From Nitrososphaera sp. (GTDB lineage Archaea; Thermoproteota; Nitrososphaeria; Nitrososphaerales; Nitrososphaeraceae), in assembly GCA_022545875.1 (NCBI GenBank), contig JAKEIF010000050.1:1-9494 (forward strand): 9,494 nucleotides of DNA, in the 5' to 3' direction. Positions 6,903-9,494 of the stretch are shown here, piece by piece. The notes below the pieces were generated by a model, which was not told the DNA's origin, ran no database searches, and was given only the letters and a program-made list of their open reading frames with translations. Both the position numbers and the translations under genes were made by a program. Every line of letters starts with the position of its first letter. Within the stretch, counting starts at the first letter, position 1.

Positions 6903-6911
6903 GTTTACATA
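6903..6911 (-). promoter_or_regulatory. Putative TATA box for the 44-aa Cys-rich gene
   Basis: The minus strand reads TATGTAAAC 31-39 bases before the ATG at 6872, giving an expected leader of only a few bases. It is a moderate match to archaeal TATA boxes, and its use depends on the internal start being correct. Confidence 0.3.
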
Positions 6912-7019
6912 GAGAGGCAGCCTCTGTGCCCGATTTCCATCATGCGATTTTTGGCGCGGTTTATCGCAGCAGCAAGCTTGCGGCAAAATGCTGCCGACTT
7001 CTGAATCTACGAGTGCAAG

Positions 7020-7041
7020 GTACGTTTCAATGCAAACGTAC
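7020..7041. promoter_or_regulatory. Inverted repeat, candidate operator upstream of the Ig-repeat gene
   Basis: GTACGTTT (7020-7027) and AAACGTAC (7034-7041) are perfect 8-base inverted arms around a 6-base spacer CAATGC. The dyad ends 43 bases before ATG 7084, directly upstream of a TATA-like GATACTAAATC (7044-7054). A two-fold site of this size at that position is what a dimeric helix-turn-helix regulator would bind, either as an activator above the BRE or as a repressor. It is outside the coding region only if the ATG at 7084 is the real start. Confidence 0.45.
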
Positions 7042-7083
7042 AAGATACTAAATCAGATCTGGACAAAGAATTTTCTCGGTGGA

Positions 7084-9036
7084 ATGGTAAACTCTAAAAA
7101 AAGCAAAATATTTGCCGCGCTTGCGGCTATGTTCCTGTTAATATCGACAGCAACGGTGGCTGTCAACGCAACGTATGTGTACGGTTCAAGCGTCTCAGAA
7201 GATAAATCGCGGCCTTGGGTCAGGATTTTGTCCCCGGCTCCTTACTCAATCGTTGCTGCCTCGACTGGATCTATCACGGTCAATGGCATAGCAAATGACA
7301 AGCCCGGCGGCAGTGGAGTAAAGATTGTCGAAGTCAAAGTAAACGGAAGCGCATACACTGCGGCAAAACCTGTCGAGGCAGGTGACTGGTCGTCATGGTC
7401 CGTTACCATAAACGTCAAGTCATCAGGCATCTACAGGGTCACACCGCGTGTGACTGACAATGCCGGCAACCAGGCATGGAATTCAATATACGTAAAAATA
7501 ATTCTCGAGTCGACACCGCCTTCTCTTGCCATTACAACTCCTCAAAGCGGAGCAACAGTAGCTGCGGGAACGGTGACAGTAAGCGGTACCGCCCATGACA
7601 GCGGAAGTGGCATCCGCAGCCTGCACGCAAAACTTAACGGAGGCTCGGCTATTGATGTCGCACCAAAATCTCCTGGGGACTGGTCGTCATGGAGCGTGTC
7701 TTTTAGCTCTGTGCCAGAAGGCCAGCACTCGATTTATGCAAGTGCCATTGATAGGGCAGGAAATACAAAGGAAACAAGGGTAGACTTGACTGCAAGAGCC
7801 AAAGTCCAGACCGCCGACACAGTAGATCCCTATATTTCAGTTACCGTTCCATCGAGGGATTCTGAAGTTGTCGCTGAGGGCGGAAAGATCCTCATCAGAG
7901 GATCTGCTTCAGACAGCGGCAGCGGAGTCAGAATTGTAGAACTCCGAGTAGACGACGGCGTATACGAACCTGCAACTCCAAAAGCTGACGGGGACTGGTC
8001 TTCATGGAGCATCACAATGCCTGTTTCGCAGGGCGAACGCAGACTGGTGCCAAGGGCAACCGACAATGCCGGCAATCAGGCATGGAACTCTATCTATGTG
8101 ACCGTGGTTTCCGATGACGAACCAGAGCCTACGCCTGAACCAGAGCCCGAGCCTACCCCAACAGGGGATCTCGATCAGTTCGGAATAGCAAAGCTCTACC
8201 CAACGGCTGCAGGAAATGGCAATGAGTACTATACAAAGACCAACGCGGACACGGTAACTCAATTCATGGACGGCGGTAGGATTGACAGGCTGCCTTCTGG
8301 ATTTTCAAAGAATTCTGATGGCTCGTGGAACATACCGTCCGACAGTACCCCCCGCTGGGTGATAAACGGCGGCTGGAGGAATATGGAGATGACGATGCAA
8401 ATCAGGGTTAACTCTGGCGGGCTTGTCCAGCTATATTCCAATGGAGAGCAGCATACAACCGACGTGACAGGCGCCTGGCACGGATCAGCAAACAAGATGA
8501 GGGTTTATGCTGACGGACGGATGGGATTTGTCAAGGAACTCTACCATGAAAGCGGCAACAGCGGATATACAAGCGAGATCGCAACGAGGGACGCCGGAGC
8601 ATCGATAACGGGCAAGTGGGTGACTGTAAAGTTTGTTGGATATACGCTTGACAATGACACAAAGAGAAAGCTCGAAGCGTACATCAGCCCCAACAATGAC
8701 AACCGATTTATCAAGGTAGCTGAATACCTAGATACTGGAGGATGGTCTGCCTCCTCGCGCTTTGACTCCTTCATGTCATACATGAAGCAAAGATACCCGT
8801 CCGACGTACCGGAGAACAGGGACACAGGGCAAGACATGAAAAGAAATGAAGTCATTACATGGGAGGGCGACTGGGTAAGTTTCAGAAGCGACGGCGCAGA
8901 CTATGACTTCAAGAACGTAAGCGTGAGGGAAATATTTGCTGGCAACGGACCGGACAGGGCGTACCTGACCAACTCTGCGACGATGCTTGCTTCGCTTGAG
9001 CAGGCATACGTAGAGCCGGAGCACCATGATGACTAG
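7084..9036 (+). CDS. Secreted Ig-like repeat protein with C-terminal jelly-roll (lectin/lyase-like) domain
   Basis: The frame is open from ATG 6988, but I choose ATG 7084 because it opens a classic signal peptide (MVNSKKSKIFAALAAMFLLI, then STATVAVNA); the extra 32 residues would bury it. The 650-residue product has three Ig-like repeats of about 100 residues (about 43-140, 141-241, 242-342). Each has a GSGxR/K turn and GDWSSWS (from D101, D199 and D304); repeats 1 and 3 share TDNAGNQAWNSIYV exactly (124-137 and 326-339). A Pro/Glu/Thr linker (346-360) leads to a C-terminal domain (about 363-632) starting FGIAKLYPT, with RWVINGGWRNMEMTMQI, GKWVTVKFVGY, KLEAYI and WEGDWVSFRSDG. This pattern suggests a concanavalin-A-like sandwich of the alginate-lyase (PL7-like) or glucan-binding type; I cannot place catalytic residues. 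The protein ends in a short acidic tail with no anchor. Likely extracellular carbohydrate binding or processing. It is followed by a terminator. Confidence 0.85.
   Translation: MVNSKKSKIFAALAAMFLLISTATVAVNATYVYGSSVSEDKSRPWVRILSPAPYSIVAASTGSITVNGIANDKPGGSGVKIVEVKVNGSAYTAAKPVEAGDWSSWSVTINVKSSGIYRVTPRVTDNAGNQAWNSIYVKIILESTPPSLAITTPQSGATVAAGTVTVSGTAHDSGSGIRSLHAKLNGGSAIDVAPKSPGDWSSWSVSFSSVPEGQHSIYASAIDRAGNTKETRVDLTARAKVQTADTVDPYISVTVPSRDSEVVAEGGKILIRGSASDSGSGVRIVELRVDDGVYEPATPKADGDWSSWSITMPVSQGERRLVPRATDNAGNQAWNSIYVTVVSDDEPEPTPEPEPEPTPTGDLDQFGIAKLYPTAAGNGNEYYTKTNADTVTQFMDGGRIDRLPSGFSKNSDGSWNIPSDSTPRWVINGGWRNMEMTMQIRVNSGGLVQLYSNGEQHTTDVTGAWHGSANKMRVYADGRMGFVKELYHESGNSGYTSEIATRDAGASITGKWVTVKFVGYTLDNDTKRKLEAYISPNNDNRFIKVAEYLDTGGWSASSRFDSFMSYMKQRYPSDVPENRDTGQDMKRNEVITWEGDWVSFRSDGADYDFKNVSVREIFAGNGPDRAYLTNSATMLASLEQAYVEPEHHDD
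7210..8109 (+). repeat. Three tandem Ig-like coding repeats
   Basis: Three units of about 300 bases encode the Ig-like domains. GDWSSWS codons occur at 7381, 7675 and 7990, about 294-315 bases apart. The second unit lacks the TDNAGNQAWNSIYV end and has IDRAGNTKETRVDLT instead. Units 1 and 3 differ at seven synonymous positions over that 14-codon stretch with no amino-acid change, so they are old copies under constraint and not a fresh duplication. Confidence 0.8.
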
Positions 9037-9061
9037 CTGTAACGAATAAGCTCTGGTCCAA

Positions 9062-9087
9062 GGTTCCCGCAGGAACCCATTTTTTAT
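9062..9087 (+). terminator. Hairpin plus T-tract terminator
   Basis: GGTTCC (9062-9067) and GGAACC (9072-9077) form a perfect 6-bp stem with a CGCA loop, followed by CCA and then TTTTTTATT (9080-9088). It lies 25 bases after the stop codon of the Ig-repeat gene. T tracts alone can end archaeal transcription; the stem strengthens the case. Confidence 0.7.
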
Positions 9088-9119
9088 TCAACGATCGTGG
9101 AAGAGTTCGCTTCTATAAG

Positions 9120-9153
9120 GAGGCAGTAGGGCGCAGTCTGATCTTTCTGCCTC
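9120..9153. repeat. Inverted repeat GAGGCAG / CTGCCTC
   Basis: GAGGCAG (9120-9126) and CTGCCTC (9147-9153) are perfect 7-base inverted arms with 20 bases between, midway between the terminator and the promoter of the discoidin gene. It could fold as RNA or bind a protein, but nothing shows which. The same GAGGCAG core appears in the palindrome at 6913-6925. Confidence 0.35.
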
Positions 9154-9181
9154 ATGTTGCCGGATTTTGAAAAAAGTTCGA

Positions 9182-9194
9182 CCGAAATAAATAC
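9182..9194 (+). promoter_or_regulatory. BRE/TATA promoter of the discoidin-domain gene
   Basis: CCGAAA (9182-9187) followed by TAAATAC (9188-9194) is a good archaeal BRE plus TATA arrangement. Its end is 29 bases before ATG 9223, so transcription should begin a few bases ahead of the start codon. GGAAG at 9215-9219 is close to the ATG and may be a weak ribosome binding site. Confidence 0.55.
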
Positions 9195-9222
9195 AATCTA
9201 CCTAATCATTTTTCGGAAGAAA

Positions 9223-9494
9223 ATGCTGGAAAAACATTCGATTTTTGGAAGCGCCGCTAAGGCATTAGCGGCAGCTGCGCTGGTATTGACATCTACGATA
9301 GTCTTGGGACTGAATATATTGACCGTCCCTGCCAGCGCCGCCACGCCATGCACGGAGATGTCCGTTGATAGTATAAGGGCATCGACCTATGAAACCGTTA
9401 ATCCTCCTCGCAATGCCATAGATAATGACATGTCGAGCAGGTGGTCCGGAAGCGGTGAAGGGACTTGGATTAGGGCGCAGCTCGAACAGCAAGA
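9223..9494 (+). CDS. Secreted discoidin (F5/8 type C, CBM32-like) domain protein, 5' part, runs off right edge
   Basis: An open frame of 90 complete codons starting MLEKHSIFGSAAKALAAAAL. Residues 1-41 form a signal peptide: Lys4 and Lys13, hydrophobic core 14-36, cleavage near PASAA/T. The mature start, TPCTEMSVDSIRASTYETVN, followed by PPRNAIDNDMSSRWSG and GTWIRAQL, is the usual opening of a discoidin/F5/8 type C domain, in which a Ser-Arg-Trp strand follows the AIDND turn. Such domains are calcium-stabilised beta-sandwiches that bind carbohydrate or surfaces. The protein is cut by the window edge, so any catalytic or Ig-like modules after it are unseen. It has its own promoter and is separated from the Ig-repeat gene by a terminator, so it is not in an operon with it. 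Confidence 0.82.
   Translation, partial: MLEKHSIFGSAAKALAAAALVLTSTIVLGLNILTVPASAATPCTEMSVDSIRASTYETVNPPRNAIDNDMSSRWSGSGEGTWIRAQLEQQ

Larger units (their letters stand above)
6873..7083. other. Intergenic region between the Cys-rich gene and the Ig-repeat gene
   Basis: About 210 bases between two divergent starts. It holds a possible minus-strand TATA (TATGTAAAC, 6911-6903), a 13-base motif shared with the region after 9036 (6885-6897), a short palindrome AGAGGC-A-GCCTCT (6913-6925), and the long inverted repeat at 7020-7041. No convincing additional gene was found. The plus-strand frame is open here from ATG 6988, but as an upstream extension of the Ig gene it would bury the signal peptide. 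Confidence 0.5.

Noticed and set aside
6873..7043. 101-aa form of the Cys-rich minus-strand protein
   Set aside because: The first 57 residues look like random translation of intergenic DNA; the Cys-rich unit begins at the internal ATG. The extension's own CCC cluster keeps a little doubt.
6988..7083. Longer N-terminus for the Ig-repeat protein (ATG 6988, 32 extra residues)
   Set aside because: It would place a polar, signal-less segment before a textbook signal peptide starting at 7084, and would put the inverted repeat and TATA-like box inside the gene.
8002..8855. Overlapping minus-strand frames under the jelly-roll domain
   Set aside because: Mutually overlapping, no recognisable motifs, and fully covered by the plus-strand domain.
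9265..9492. 75-codon minus-strand frame at the right edge
   Set aside because: It opposes a plus-strand frame with a promoter, signal peptide and discoidin motif.
1..9494. Mobile element, CRISPR array, tRNA or rRNA
   Set aside because: No transposase, integrase, terminal inverted repeats with target duplication, spaced direct repeats, cloverleaf or rRNA-like segments were seen by reading both strands.

Overview
The window looks like chromosomal DNA of an ammonia-oxidising thaumarchaeon (Nitrososphaerota), most likely soil type near Nitrososphaera. This is inferred from the style of the sequence: AT-rich archaeal BRE/TATA-like boxes close to start codons, few Shine-Dalgarno motifs, tiny Cys-rich zinc-finger genes, and several large Sec-exported Ig-like or lectin-like proteins. 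No ribosomal or amo gene is present to prove it.

Layout. (1) Positions 1-402, minus strand: the 5' part of an exported protein with beta-propeller-like repeats, running off the left edge. (2) 403-557: AT-rich divergent promoter region. (3) 558-5213, plus: a 1551-residue secreted multidomain protein with a metzincin-type zinc protease core (HELGHNLGLYH plus a Met-turn), Ca-binding motifs and several beta-sandwich modules. (4) 5214-5598: a short intergenic stretch with a hairpin and a 59-aa minus-strand zinc-finger gene (5336-5515). (5) 5599-6741, plus: a 380-aa fusion of an N-terminal domain resembling the plant DCD domain to an amino-methyltransferase of N6/N4 type. (6) 6738-6872, minus: a 44-aa Cys-rich protein whose stop codon overlaps the methyltransferase stop in a shared CTAG. 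(7) 6873-7083: intergenic, with an 8-bp-arm inverted repeat in front of the next gene. (8) 7084-9036, plus: a 650-aa secreted protein with three Ig-like repeats, a Pro/Glu/Thr linker and a probable jelly-roll carbohydrate-binding or lyase-like domain. (9) 9037-9222: terminator hairpin and a promoter. (10) 9223 to the right edge, plus: the start of a secreted discoidin (F5/8 type C, CBM32-like) protein.

The window is a patchwork of separately transcribed genes; I see no operon. Four of the seven genes encode exported proteins with modules for sticking to, or cutting, protein or carbohydrate, so the flanks look like a cell-surface/exoprotein region. In the middle sits an intracellular trio: a methyltransferase with a possible base- or ligand-reading domain, flanked by two minute zinc-binding proteins on the opposite strand. 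The DCD-like/methyltransferase fusion is the most noteworthy item. No CRISPR array, tRNA, rRNA, transposase or integrase was seen.
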